Of a DNA stretch of 64,000 bases, positions 49,553-59,371 are shown one piece after another. Under the pieces are notes generated by a model, which searched no databases, was not told the origin of the DNA, and worked only from the letters and a program-made list of their open reading frames with translations. Position numbers and translations under genes: made by a program. The DNA comes from JBCCGI01 sp039029355 (GTDB taxonomy: Bacteria > Planctomycetota > UBA1135 > GCA-002686595): assembly GCA_039029355.1 (NCBI GenBank), contig JBCCGI010000035.1:16203-80202 (forward strand). Direction: 5' to 3'. Within the stretch, counting starts at the first letter, position 1; each line of letters starts with the position of its first letter.

Positions 49553-52500
49553 CTTCCCAGCAGGATCGACGTCACGTTCGACCACCGGAACGCGAACGTC
49601 GTCGGGTTCACCACCACCATCTGCATCGGCAGCGCGAGCCCGAAGAAGGCTCCGTTCGGCGGCACCGGCAGGTTCAGCGGGGTCGGCCCCGTGAGCACGC
49701 CCGACTGCAGCACCGGGGCCTGCAGGATGTTGATCAGGCCGACCATCTCCCACGGCGGGCTCGGCAGGTCGAACCAGCCGAAGCCGGTCGAGAAGGCCAG
49801 GCCGTAGGGCCCGCCGATCTCGCCGTCGAGGGTGACCGGGAAGGTCGAGCCGAGCGAGACCACCTCGGGCGCGTCGATGTCGGGGTGGACGCCCGGCAGC
49901 GTGGCGAGCGTCGAGCCCGCCTCGACCGTCTGCGCCGCCGAGAGGCCGGCGAGGCGCACCGACGAGCTGCCGGTCAGCTCCGCCGCGTCGAGCGTGCCGC
50001 GCCCCACGACGGCGACCGAGCCGAGCTCCGCCAGGAGCCCCGGCGTGCCGTCGACGTCGCAGCGCTGGATCGCGACCTGGGTGGACGCGCTCACCCGCAC
50101 ACCGGGCTGGCCCGCACCGCCGTGCACGACCAGCTCGTCGAGCACGACCGTGCCGACGCAGCTCAGCACCTCGATGCCCGGGTTCGGCGACGCGGGGTCG
50201 CCGATCGTCAGGTCGCTCATCTCGACCGCGTCGAAGAAGCCGAGCCCCTGGATCACGACCGGCGCGGCGGTCGTGTCCACCGTCACCAGGCCGGTCCCGT
50301 CGCCATAGATGCGGACGATGCCGGAGCCGGGGCCGACGGTGAACGGCGCGTAGGTCCCGGGCTCGATCAGCACGACCGCTCCGGGGAAGGCCGCGTCGAT
50401 CGCCGGCTGGATCTCGGCGAAGGCGCCGCCCGGGCCGACCGCCAGGACCGTCGGCGGCAGGCCGGCGGTCCACGGCGTCGCGTCGTCGCTGCCGTGCTCG
50501 ACCTCCTCGCCGAAGGTCTTCTGCTCGCAGAGCCGGTAGTAGTACTTCTGCCCGGACGCCACCGTCGTGTCGGCGTGCGCGTAGGCGCTGGGGCCGGCCG
50601 CGGGCACCGTGACGAGCTCCGAGAACGGGCCGCCGGGGTCGGTCGCGCGCTTCACGACCCAAGATGCGACGTCGGTCTCGGTCGTGCTGGTCCACGCGAG
50701 GTCGACCACGTCCGCGCCCGCCGAGGCCGTAAAGCTGGCCACCGCGGTCGGATCGCTGATCCAGTCGACGATCCCGAGCGGGTCGAACTCGAAGGCCGGG
50801 CCCGAGAAGTCACCCTCGGACTCCGACAGCGTGATGTTCGCGCCGCCGACGACCCAGACGTTGTTGGTGCCGACGCCGAGGGGATCTTCGAAGTCGACGT
50901 ACGCCAGCTCGACCGGAGCGTTCTGCCGGATCTCGAGCATGATCGAGCCCGCCGAAGCCGACGGCTCGGAGAACACGCCGCCGATCATCTGCGCGATGGT
51001 CGCCGAGTCGGAGATGTTGACGCCCGAGGGGCCCATCTGCTCGAAGCGGAAGTTGCTGGCGTCGAGCGTGCCGTCGATGTTGAGCACGTAGCCGCCGCCC
51101 GCGTCGCCGGTGACGGTCGCGGGATCGCCGAAGCCGCCGAGCACCCGCAGGGTGCCGCCGGAGGGCACGAGCAACACAGACGTGGCCCCGAGGCCGAGCG
51201 TACCGCCCGCGCCGATCGCGACCTCGCCGAGCGCGTTGATGGGGTTCGCGGGAACCACCGCGGTCACGCCGGTCACGTCCAGCGCGCCGGTCGCCTCGAC
51301 CGTCAGCTGGTTGACCGACATCGTCACGTCGTTACCGACCGAGCGCGTCCCGTTCCGCAGCAACAGCGTCGGGAAGGTCGGGTCGAAGGTCGGCGCGGCG
51401 CCGGACAGCGAGGTGGTGCCAGCTCCGTCGAGCTCGACGCGTCCCGTCGGCATCGCGAAGTTGCCGTCCGAAGTCCAGTCGCCGGCGCAGCGGAAGACCG
51501 AGCTCGGGGTCGTGTTCCCCGCCCCCGCGGTGCACACCACGTTGCCGTCGACGTCCAGGACGTCGTCGCCGCCCTGGTCGACCGAGAACCACGTCAACGT
51601 GCCGCCGATCAGGTCGGCGTTGCCGAGCACGTGCAGGGTCGCGTCGTCGAAGATGCGCAGCGTCCCGCCGGTCAGCGTGACGTCGCCGGTGACGGTGCTG
51701 TCCTGGGCCACGCGGATGCCCGCCGAGACGACGGCGTTGGCGAGCGAGCCCGCGCCCGTCGCGACGGTACCGTCGCCGCCGAAGTCAACCGTGCCGTTCA
51801 CGCCGTCGCCGCCGGACGAGGTCCAGTCGCCGAGCACGCTGTGGGTCAGCCCGCCGAGATCGATCGATGCGGTCGCATCGCCGACAACGACCTGTCCGGC
51901 CGCGCTCATCACCGCACTCGCCGTGAGCGTGGCTCCGGAGACGACCTCGAGGTCGTTCAGCGCCATGGCGTCGAGCAGCGTCTTGTCGCCGGCCGCGATC
52001 TGCACGTCGGCCAGCGTGAGGCCGGCGCCGCCGATCGTCGTCGGCGCGACGCCGTCGAGGATCAGCAGGCCTTCGCCGGGCGCGTAGCCCGCGTCGGACG
52101 ACCAGTTGCCGGCGCAGTAGAGCTCCACGTCCGCGCTGTTGGCGCCGGACACGGCGCCCGCAATCGTGACGTCGCCCTCGACGTCGAGCACCTCGGGCCC
52201 GGCCACGCCGGGCACGAAGGAGAGCGTGCCGCCCGTGAGCGTCGCGCTGCCGCCGACCGTGATCGCCGCGTCGTCGAGGATCGCGATCGAACCCGCGCTC
52301 ATCGTCAGATCGCCGGTGATGTCGGTGGTCGAGAAGCTGCGCGGCCCCGAGACGATGTCGAGGTTGGGCAGCGAGCCGCCGCCGGTGCCGGCCGAGCCGG
52401 GACCGTCGAGCTGCACCGTGCCGGTCCCCGTCGCGCTGGCGCCGGCGGACGTCCATCCGCCCTGGACCGTGTGGGTCAGAGCCCCCACGTCCCAGGCCGC

Positions 52501-55500
52501 GGTCGCGTCGCCGAGCGTCACCTCGCCGTTGACGTCGAGCTCAGCCTGCGTGGTGAACATCACGCCGGAGGAGACCGTGAAGTCGTCCTCCACCGTAGCG
52601 GCCGCCAGCAGGTCGAGCGTGCCGGTCGACAGCACCAGGTTGGCGAAGGTCGGGTCGGTACCGTCGATCGTGGCCGCCGCTGCGGGCGCGAGGACCACCG
52701 TGCCGCTCGCCGGCGACCAGGCCGACGTCGACGACCAGTCACCGCGCGCCTCGATCACGGTCGTCGCGGAGGTCGTGCCCGACGCCGCGGTCAGGTCGAC
52801 GTTCCCGTGGACGAGCAGCGTCTCGTCGCCGGGAGCCGCGGCAGTGAAGGACAGCGTTCCGGCCGTGAGGTTGGCGTCGCCGAGCACCGTCAGCGTCGCG
52901 TTGTCCTGCACGTCGAGCGTGCCGCCGGTGAGCTCGAGGTCGAGCCGCACCGTCGAAGTCGTCACGTCGCGCGTACCGGCGGAGACGCGGACGCCCGGGA
53001 CGTCGCTCGCCCCCGTAGCCAGCGTGCCGTCCGACACGAACTCGATCGTGCCGTCGTCGGCCGCCGTGGCGCCGTCCGAGGTCCAGTCGCCGTGCACGGT
53101 GTGCGTCAGGAGGCCCAGGTTCCAGGTCGCCAGCGCGTTCAAGAGCACGCTGCCCTGCACCTCGATCGCCGCCGAGGTCGTCAGCGTCTCGCCTCCGAGC
53201 ACCGTCAGGTCACCCGCGATGAGCGCCGCGTCGGTCACGGTCTTGTCGCCGCTCGCCACATCCACGTGGTGGAAGGTGGGCGAGGTGCCGCCGACCGTCG
53301 CGACCGTGCCGCCGTCGAAGGCGACGGTGCCCGCCGACGGGGTCCAGGCGGAGGTCGAGCTCCAGTTGCCCGCGACCTCGAGCCGCGAGTTGGGGCTCAT
53401 CGTGCCCGCCGTGGCCGTCAGAGTGACGTCCGACGCGAAGTCGATGCGCTCGGTTGAGCCACCGTCGGCGGTGTCGGTGAACGACAGCGTGCCTCCGGTC
53501 AGGTCCGCGGCTCCGAGCACGGTCAGCGTCTGCGCGTCCTGCACGTCGAGCTCACCGCCGGTCATCGTCAGCGTCCCCGAGACGATCGAACTCTGCACGC
53601 TGCGCGTGCCCGCGGTGATGGCGACGTTCTGGATCGAGGCGAGCCCGGTATCGAGCGTGCCCGAGCCGTCGAACTCGATCGTCCCGTCTCCGGCCGCGTT
53701 GCCGCCGTTCGAGACCCAGTCGCCGTCAACGGTGTGAGTCGACGTTCCGACGTCGAACGAGCCGGTCGCGCTGACGTTGACCGTGCCGTTCAGGTCGAGC
53801 GCCGCGTCGGCGTCCAAGACGCCGTTCACGCCGATGGTCAGCACGCCGACCACCGTCGCCGGCCCGTCGAACGTCCGCGTCGAGTCGGTGATCGTCAGGT
53901 TGTTGAAGTTGGGCGTGCCCGAGACGGTCGTCGGTCCGGAGCCGTCGAGGTGCACCGTCATCGAGACCGGCGCGAACGTCCCGTCCGAGGTCCAGTTACC
54001 GCGGCAGAAGAACAGCGAGTTCGAGCCCTCGAACTCGATCGACGCGTTGCAGACCACGTCGCCCTCCACGGTGAGCGTCTCATCGGCGCCGAGCACGCTG
54101 GGGAACCAGCTGACCTCGCCGGCCGTGAGGTTCGCGTTGCCCTGCACCAGCAGGCCCTGGTTGTCGAGCATGCGCAGCGTGCCGCCGGTGAGCTCGAGGT
54201 CGCCCGTCACCGTGCTGTCGAACACGCGCCGCACGCCGCCGACCACGTCGACGTCGGGAACGGTCCCGAGCCCGGTCGAAAGGTCGCCGTCCATGTCGAA
54301 CTCGACCGTGCCCGACGTGGCCGAGCCGCCGGACGAGGTCCAGTCGCCGCTCACCGTGTGGGTCAGGCCGCCGAGGTCCCACGAACCGGTCGCGCCCACG
54401 ACGACGTTTCCGGCCACGGTCGAGGCCGCGGCCGAGACGAGCGCATCGTCGACCGTCAGGTCGATCGTCAGCGCCACCGGAGCAGACGCGGTCAGCGTGC
54501 CGCTCTCCAGGGTCAGGTTGGCAAAGCGGGCGTCCGGGCCCAGGATCGACGCCGTCGCGCCGCCGTCATGGATGACGACGCCGTTGGCGGGGATCCACGA
54601 GGCCGAAGCGGTCCAGTCCGCGGCGAAGCGGATGGTCGAAGCGCCGGCCATGCCGCCGGCGGTAAGGCCCGTCACGTCGACGGCGCCCTCGACGTCGAGC
54701 AGCGAGTTGGCCGACATGGCCCACGTCCCCGCGCTCAGCGTCGCGGCTCCCGCCACCGACACGGTCGCGCTCGGGTCGAGCGTCACGTCGCCGCCGGTCT
54801 GCACGAGGTCGCCGGTCAGGCTAGCCTCGGCGACCGTGCGCGCGCCCGCGGCGACGGTCAGGTTGTCGACCGTGCCGCCGCCGGTGTCGATCGAGCCCGC
54901 CGCGCCGTCGAGCACGAGCGTGCCGTTGGACACGGTAGCGCCGTCGGAGGTCAGGTCGGTCCCGACGGTGTGACTCAGCGCGCCGAGGTCCCAGGTCGCA
55001 GTGCCGTCGCCGAGCGTGGCAAAGCCCTCGACATCGAGCACCCCCGCGGCCACCAGCGCCGCCCCGTTGTCGAGGCGCAGGTCCCCGTTCAGCGCGGCTC
55101 CGACCGCGAGCGTCTTGGTGCCGCTCACGATGCGCAGGCTGGCCAGCGTCGGCGTGATGCCGGTGACCGAGGCCGCCGTGCCGCCGTCCAGGCGAAGGAC
55201 GCCCGCGGGGGGCGTGAAGAGCGCGAGCGAGCTGACGTCGCCGGCGCACTGGATCTGAGAGCTGGCGCCAAAGGTGCCGGCCAGCGAGCCGTTCAAGGTC
55301 AGCGTGCCCTCAACGTCGAGGATGTCGGCCAGGCCGCTGGTGTCGTCGAACGACAGCGTGCCGCCGAGCAGGTTGGCCGCGCCGGCGACCGCGACGGTCG
55401 CCGCGTCGTCGATGCGGAGCTCACCCGCGGACAGCGTCAGGTCGCCGCCGACCGTCGCCGGCCCCGTCGTGCGCAGCCCGGACGAGAAGACGACGTCGTC

Positions 55501-56781
55501 GAACGAGCCTCCGCCCGCGTCGATGTTGCCGGGGCCCACGAAGTCGACTACGCCGTTCGTCGCCGAGCCGCCGGCCGAGGTCCAGTCGCCGGCCACCGGG
55601 TGGGTCAGCGCGCCGAGGTCCCACGTGGCCGACGCCGCGCCCAGCACGACGTTGGCGGCCACGTCGACCACCGCGTCGGCATCCAGCGTCGCGCCCGTGT
55701 CGATCAGCAGCGTGCCGTCGACGTCGACCGCCGAGACCGCGTTGACCGTCCCGGCGCCGATCCGCAGGTTGAAGAACGAGGGCGAGGCACCGCCCAGCGT
55801 CCGCACGCCGGCGCCGTCGAGCACGATCGAGCCGGCGCTCGGGAAGAAGCTCGCCTCCGAGCTCCAGTTGCCGGCGCAGAAGATGCGCGACTCGGAGCTG
55901 AAGCTGCCCGCCGCCGCCGTGACGGTGGCGTCACCCTCGACGTCGAGCGTCTCGTCGCCCGCGAAGGTGCTGATCATGTTGAGCGTGCCGCCCGACAGGA
56001 CCGCGTTGCCGCCTACGGCGAGCGTGGCGTTGTCGAGCAGGTCCAGCGATCCGCCGGTCAGGGTCAGGTTGCCGGTGACGGTCGAGGCGTTCACCGAGCG
56101 CGTGCCCGAGATCAGCGAAAGGTTCGGAAGACCGTTGAGCCCCGTCGTGAGGAGGCCCGTCCCGTCCAGCTCGACGGTGCCGGTGCCGGTGGTCGCCACG
56201 CCGAGGGCGGACGACGTCCAGCTGCCCTGCACGGTCGCGACGACCGCAGCGCCGAGGTCGAGCGTGGCGCTGTCCTTGACCGTCGCGTCGCCCTCGACCA
56301 GGAAGCTCCCGGTCGCGCTCCGCGTCCCGTTGCTGACGATCAGGTTGTGGAACACCGTCTCGACCGCGCCGCCGAGGCCGCCGGTTCCCGTCAGCTCAAC
56401 GCGCGACCCGGCGTGGGTGTACGTGCCGTTGTCGTTCCAGTCGCCGACGACCGTGACAGCGCTCGACGACGAGACGACCGTCAGCGTCCCGTCCAGGGTC
56501 AGCGAGCCGCCCACCGCCAGGTCGAACCCGGTCGAGAGCGTGAGCGTCGCGCCGCTCTGGATGGTCAGATCGTTGCAGGACGGGCCGAAGATGTACGCCG
56601 AGGGCTGGTTCGCAGCCGACGCGATGATCACGTCGTCGCCGGGGCCGGGAATCGACCCCGTGTCCCAATTCGACGGGGTATCCCAGCTGGAGCTCGTGGC
56701 GCCCGTCCAGGTGGTCTGGGCGGATACTAGGCACGGAAGGACGACGGCGACAAACGTCGCGCAAAGGGGGAGACTACGCAT
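49549..56781 (-). CDS. Giant secreted repeat protein (beta-helix-like, fibronectin III and pectate-lyase-like C terminus)
   Basis: A 2,410-residue protein with a cleavable signal peptide (LCATFVAVVLPCLVSAQ). The N-terminal 120 residues (WTGATSSSWDTPSNW, then LTIQSGATLTL) resemble autotransporter-like beta-helix starts. Most of the protein is built of about seven supra-repeats of ~209 residues, each with phrases such as GDWTSSGGSAT, GTRSV, TGDLTLTGGTL, GDETLDVEGD, CAGNWSS and LDGAG. Near residue 2000 follows a fibronectin type III-like unit (VDLAWTSTTETDVASW), then a right-handed beta-helix (GPGGAFAEIQPAIDAAFPG, GTYAPFTVGPGSG). The C-terminal ~100 residues (FFGLALPMQMVVVNP) resemble the tail of other planctomycete surface proteins. 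It is probably exported to the cell surface or matrix. GGGAG 9 bases before the ATG is the ribosome-binding site. Confidence 0.9.
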   Translation of the reverse strand: MRSLPLCATFVAVVLPCLVSAQTTWTGATSSSWDTPSNWDTGSIPGPGDDVIIASAANQPSAYIFGPSCNDLTIQSGATLTLSTGFDLAVGGSLTLDGTLTVVSSSSAVTVVGDWNDNGTYTHAGSRVELTGTGGLGGAVETVFHNLIVSNGTRSATGSFLVEGDATVKDSATLDLGAAVVATVQGSWTSSALGVATTGTGTVELDGTGLLTTGLNGLPNLSLISGTRSVNASTVTGNLTLTGGSLDLLDNATLAVGGNAVLSGGTLNMISTFAGDETLDVEGDATVTAAAGSFSSESRIFCAGNWSSEASFFPSAGSIVLDGAGVRTLGGASPSFFNLRIGAGTVNAVSAVDVDGTLLIDTGATLDADAVVDVAANVVLGAASATWDLGALTHPVAGDWTSAGGSATNGVVDFVGPGNIDAGGGSFDDVVFSSGLRTTGPATVGGDLTLSAGELRIDDAATVAVAGAANLLGGTLSFDDTSGLADILDVEGTLTLNGSLAGTFGASSQIQCAGDVSSLALFTPPAGVLRLDGGTAASVTGITPTLASLRIVSGTKTLAVGAALNGDLRLDNGAALVAAGVLDVEGFATLGDGTATWDLGALSHTVGTDLTSDGATVSNGTLVLDGAAGSIDTGGGTVDNLTVAAGARTVAEASLTGDLVQTGGDVTLDPSATVSVAGAATLSAGTWAMSANSLLDVEGAVDVTGLTAGGMAGASTIRFAADWTASASWIPANGVVIHDGGATASILGPDARFANLTLESGTLTASAPVALTIDLTVDDALVSAAASTVAGNVVVGATGSWDLGGLTHTVSGDWTSSGGSATSGTVEFDMDGDLSTGLGTVPDVDVVGGVRRVFDSTVTGDLELTGGTLRMLDNQGLLVQGNANLTAGEVSWFPSVLGADETLTVEGDVVCNASIEFEGSNSLFFCRGNWTSDGTFAPVSMTVHLDGSGPTTVSGTPNFNNLTITDSTRTFDGPATVVGVLTIGVNGVLDADAALDLNGTVNVSATGSFDVGTSTHTVDGDWVSNGGNAAGDGTIEFDGSGTLDTGLASIQNVAITAGTRSVQSSIVSGTLTMTGGELDVQDAQTLTVLGAADLTGGTLSFTDTADGGSTERIDFASDVTLTATAGTMSPNSRLEVAGNWSSTSAWTPSAGTVAFDGGTVATVGGTSPTFHHVDVASGDKTVTDAALIAGDLTVLGGETLTTSAAIEVQGSVLLNALATWNLGLLTHTVHGDWTSDGATAADDGTIEFVSDGTLATGASDVPGVRVSAGTRDVTTSTVRLDLELTGGTLDVQDNATLTVLGDANLTAGTLSFTAAAPGDETLLVHGNVDLTAASGTTSATTVIEARGDWSSTSAWSPASGTVVLAPAAAATIDGTDPTFANLVLSTGTLDLLAAATVEDDFTVSSGVMFTTQAELDVNGEVTLGDATAAWDVGALTHTVQGGWTSAGASATGTGTVQLDGPGSAGTGGGSLPNLDIVSGPRSFSTTDITGDLTMSAGSIAILDDAAITVGGSATLTGGTLSFVPGVAGPEVLDVEGDVTIAGAVSGANSADVELYCAGNWSSDAGYAPGEGLLILDGVAPTTIGGAGLTLADVQIAAGDKTLLDAMALNDLEVVSGATLTASAVMSAAGQVVVGDATASIDLGGLTHSVLGDWTSSGGDGVNGTVDFGGDGTVATGAGSLANAVVSAGIRVAQDSTVTGDVTLTGGTLRIFDDATLHVLGNADLIGGTLTWFSVDQGGDDVLDVDGNVVCTAGAGNTTPSSVFRCAGDWTSDGNFAMPTGRVELDGAGTTSLSGAAPTFDPTFPTLLLRNGTRSVGNDVTMSVNQLTVEATGALDVTGVTAVVPANPINALGEVAIGAGGTLGLGATSVLLVPSGGTLRVLGGFGDPATVTGDAGGGYVLNIDGTLDASNFRFEQMGPSGVNISDSATIAQMIGGVFSEPSASAGSIMLEIRQNAPVELAYVDFEDPLGVGTNNVWVVGGANITLSESEGDFSGPAFEFDPLGIVDWISDPTAVASFTASAGADVVDLAWTSTTETDVASWVVKRATDPGGPFSELVTVPAAGPSAYAHADTTVASGQKYYYRLCEQKTFGEEVEHGSDDATPWTAGLPPTVLAVGPGGAFAEIQPAIDAAFPGAVVLIEPGTYAPFTVGPGSGIVRIYGDGTGLVTVDTTAAPVVIQGLGFFDAVEMSDLTIGDPASPNPGIEVLSCVGTVVLDELVVHGGAGQPGVRVSASTQVAIQRCDVDGTPGLLAELGSVAVVGRGTLDAAELTGSSSVRLAGLSAAQTVEAGSTLATLPGVHPDIDAPEVVSLGSTFPVTLDGEIGGPYGLAFSTGFGWFDLPSPPWEMVGLINILQAPVLQSGVLTGPTPLNLPVPPNGAFFGLALPMQMVVVNPTTFAFRWSNVTSILLGS
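51856..55620 (-). repeat. Seven long coding repeats of about 626 bp
   Basis: The phrase corresponding to W/F-D-L-G-x-L-T-H recurs in the giant protein gene with anchors near 55615, 54985, 54373, 53749, 53117, 52486 and 51856, giving spacings of 612-633 bp. The copies are diverged at the DNA level but keep order and length. The repeated units extend somewhat beyond both outer anchors. Confidence 0.8.
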
Positions 56782-56783
56782 TC

Positions 56784-56860
56784 GGGGGGGCTCCCGTGAG
56801 GGGCGGGGGGGTTGCGTGAGTGGCCGGGGGGGGACGGCGGCTCCCGATCGATTTGGGGGG
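56784..56860 (-). repeat. Cluster of G/C homopolymer tracts in the leader of the giant gene
   Basis: Runs of G on the plus strand (C on the transcribed leader) lie at 56784-56790 (7), 56805-56811 (7), 56826-56833 (8) and 56855-56860 (6). The first run lies exactly between the GGGAG ribosome-binding site and the ATG at 56781, so its length sets their spacing. The rest of the 168-base gap 56782-56949 shows no gene. Confidence 0.7.
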
Positions 56861-56949
56861 CTGTCTTACCCCCAGGTTCCCGTCCCGCGCCGAATCCAGC
56901 AACCGCGTACCCGCGGAAAACCCGTAGGGCCCCCGTCCCGAACGCGTCG

Positions 56950-57957
56950 CTATTTCCGCCCGGGCTCTCCTCCTAGCACATACGGAGCGAGGCCTAGGTA
57001 GGGATCCGCGAGGTCGATGTCGAGCAGATCGCGGTAGACGATCGGCGTCCAGCTCGCCGGCGGAGCGAGGGGGAGAGCGGCGAGCAGCGCCCTGGTCTTC
57101 GGATAGCGGACCTGGCGGTTGTACTCGGTGTCCTCCGCCAGAAACTGCTCGTCCAACGCGGTGAGCGGCTCGAGTCGTTCGGCACCGAGTCGCGTCGCGT
57201 GCAACGTCTTGAGCGCGTCCTTGACCGGATCCTCGACGCGGAACTTGGCCAGGTCCGCGACGCGGTACTTCTCCAGCTCTGCGGCCATCCGCGCAGCGCC
57301 GTCGTCGGGCCAGCCGGCGTCCGCGCCGTGGTAGCGACGCACGAGCTCGGCCTGGCGCGCTTCGGACAATCGACTCAGCTGGAAGTGGAACCGCTTCGCA
57401 TGCACCAGGCGGCGCTCAAACTCCTCGACGCCGACGAGCCCCGGCAAGAGGTCGAAGACCCGCCCGTCGGCCAGCGTGAAGTACGTGGCGACGTTGCCCG
57501 ACAGCGTACGCTCGAGCACCCTTCCATCGCCGAAGTCGATCTCGACGTGCGGCACCTCGCGCACCATCTCCCAGGCGCACTCGAAGCTGGCGGAAAGGGC
57601 TTGGACTACGTCCGGATGCGAGAAGAGCACGCTCCTCGCGATGCGCGCGTTGCTTCAGCAGAAGGCCTCGTCGAGCCGCCCGAAGAGCTGGAAGAGCAAC
57701 ACCGGACGCCCGCTCTCCGCGGCGGCGGCCAGGGCCTCCTCGTACGAGCCGTGCCAGGCCACGTCGCCGGGCTTCCAGGCCTCGTGGGGCGGAGGCAGCT
57801 CGGCCGGCCCCAGGCCCACCGAGCGCTTCAGAGCCTCCTTGATCGGCTGCTCGATGATGAGCTTGAGCGGGTCGGGTGAGCGGTCTTGCGCCGACGAGAC
57901 GAACGACGCGGCGAGCGGCAGCACGGCCGCGAGGCAAAGCGGAAGTCGGTTCTGCAT
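56950..57957 (-). CDS. Secreted thioredoxin-like protein with in-frame TGA: candidate selenoprotein
   Basis: Two same-frame stretches, 57957-57658 and 57654-56950, are separated only by TGA at 57657-57655, preceded by a Cys codon. Read through, they give one 335-residue protein. It has a signal peptide (LPLCLAAVLPLAASFVSSA), a helical lead, then a thioredoxin-like start (GRPVLLFQLFGRLDEAFC) with Cys 100 followed by residue 101 as selenocysteine, then SNARIARSVLFSHPDVVQAL and FECAWEMV, the normal continuation of such folds. A later domain contains GNVATYFTLADGRVFDLLPG. The ATG at 57957 has AGGGGG 4 bases upstream. A small stem-loop sits at the expected place after the TGA. Alternatives are a recent nonsense mutation or a sequencing error. 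Recoding is favoured because TGA, not TAG or TAA, falls exactly at a redox-type pair and both sides are intact. Confidence 0.7.
57627..57648 (-). promoter_or_regulatory. Candidate bacterial SECIS stem-loop after the in-frame TGA
   Basis: On the minus strand GCGCGC (57648-57643) pairs with GCGUGC (57632-57627), one G-U pair. The 10-base interval can add U-G and C-G pairs past an A-A mismatch to leave a GCGA apical loop. The loop begins 15 bases after the TGA, at the short end of the spacing known for bacterial SECIS elements, and its first base is G. In GC-rich DNA such folds occur by chance, so this is supporting evidence only. Confidence 0.4.
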
Positions 57958-57968
57958 GGCCCCCTAGG

Positions 57969-57984
57969 AGCAAGACCGGTGCCG
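57969..57984 (-). promoter_or_regulatory. Sigma-54-like -24/-12 promoter match
   Basis: The minus strand reads CGGCACCGGTCTTGCT, matching TGGCACG-N4-TTGCW at all but two of the specified positions, with GG and GC exactly 10 bases apart. It lies upstream of the candidate selenoprotein and next to an NtrC-type activator gene. A problem is that transcription would begin about at 57958, leaving almost no leader before the ATG at 57957. Confidence 0.4.
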
Positions 57985-58013
57985 CCCGAACCCGGGGCTG
58001 GAGGCCCTCCCGC

Positions 58014-58031
58014 CGTATCCGATCGGATACG
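58014..58031. repeat. 18-bp perfect palindrome between the response regulator and selenoprotein genes
   Basis: CGTATCCGATCGGATACG is self-complementary. It lies 8 bases past the response regulator stop and 30 bases upstream of the sigma-54-like site. A partial copy, GTATCAGATCCCGTAC, follows at 58037-58052. It may be an operator for the adjacent NtrC-type regulator, or a short terminator stem with loop GATC. Confidence 0.55.
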
Positions 58032-58039
58032 AGCCCGTA

Positions 58040-59367
<1,328 letters not shown>

Positions 59368-59371
<4 letters not shown>

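Noticed and set aside
48724..53457. Very long open frame on the plus strand opposite the giant repeat gene
   Set aside because: It is Arg/Asp/Val-rich low-complexity translation, caused by high GC and the repeat structure of the real gene on the other strand; no domain or start signal.
51400..55800. CRISPR-like or satellite DNA array
   Set aside because: The ~626-bp periodicity is in coding sequence, diverged at DNA level and preserved as protein phrases.
53734..56730. Another long plus-strand frame opposite the giant repeat gene
   Set aside because: Same reason; the minus-strand product has a signal peptide, ordered repeats and a ribosome-binding site.
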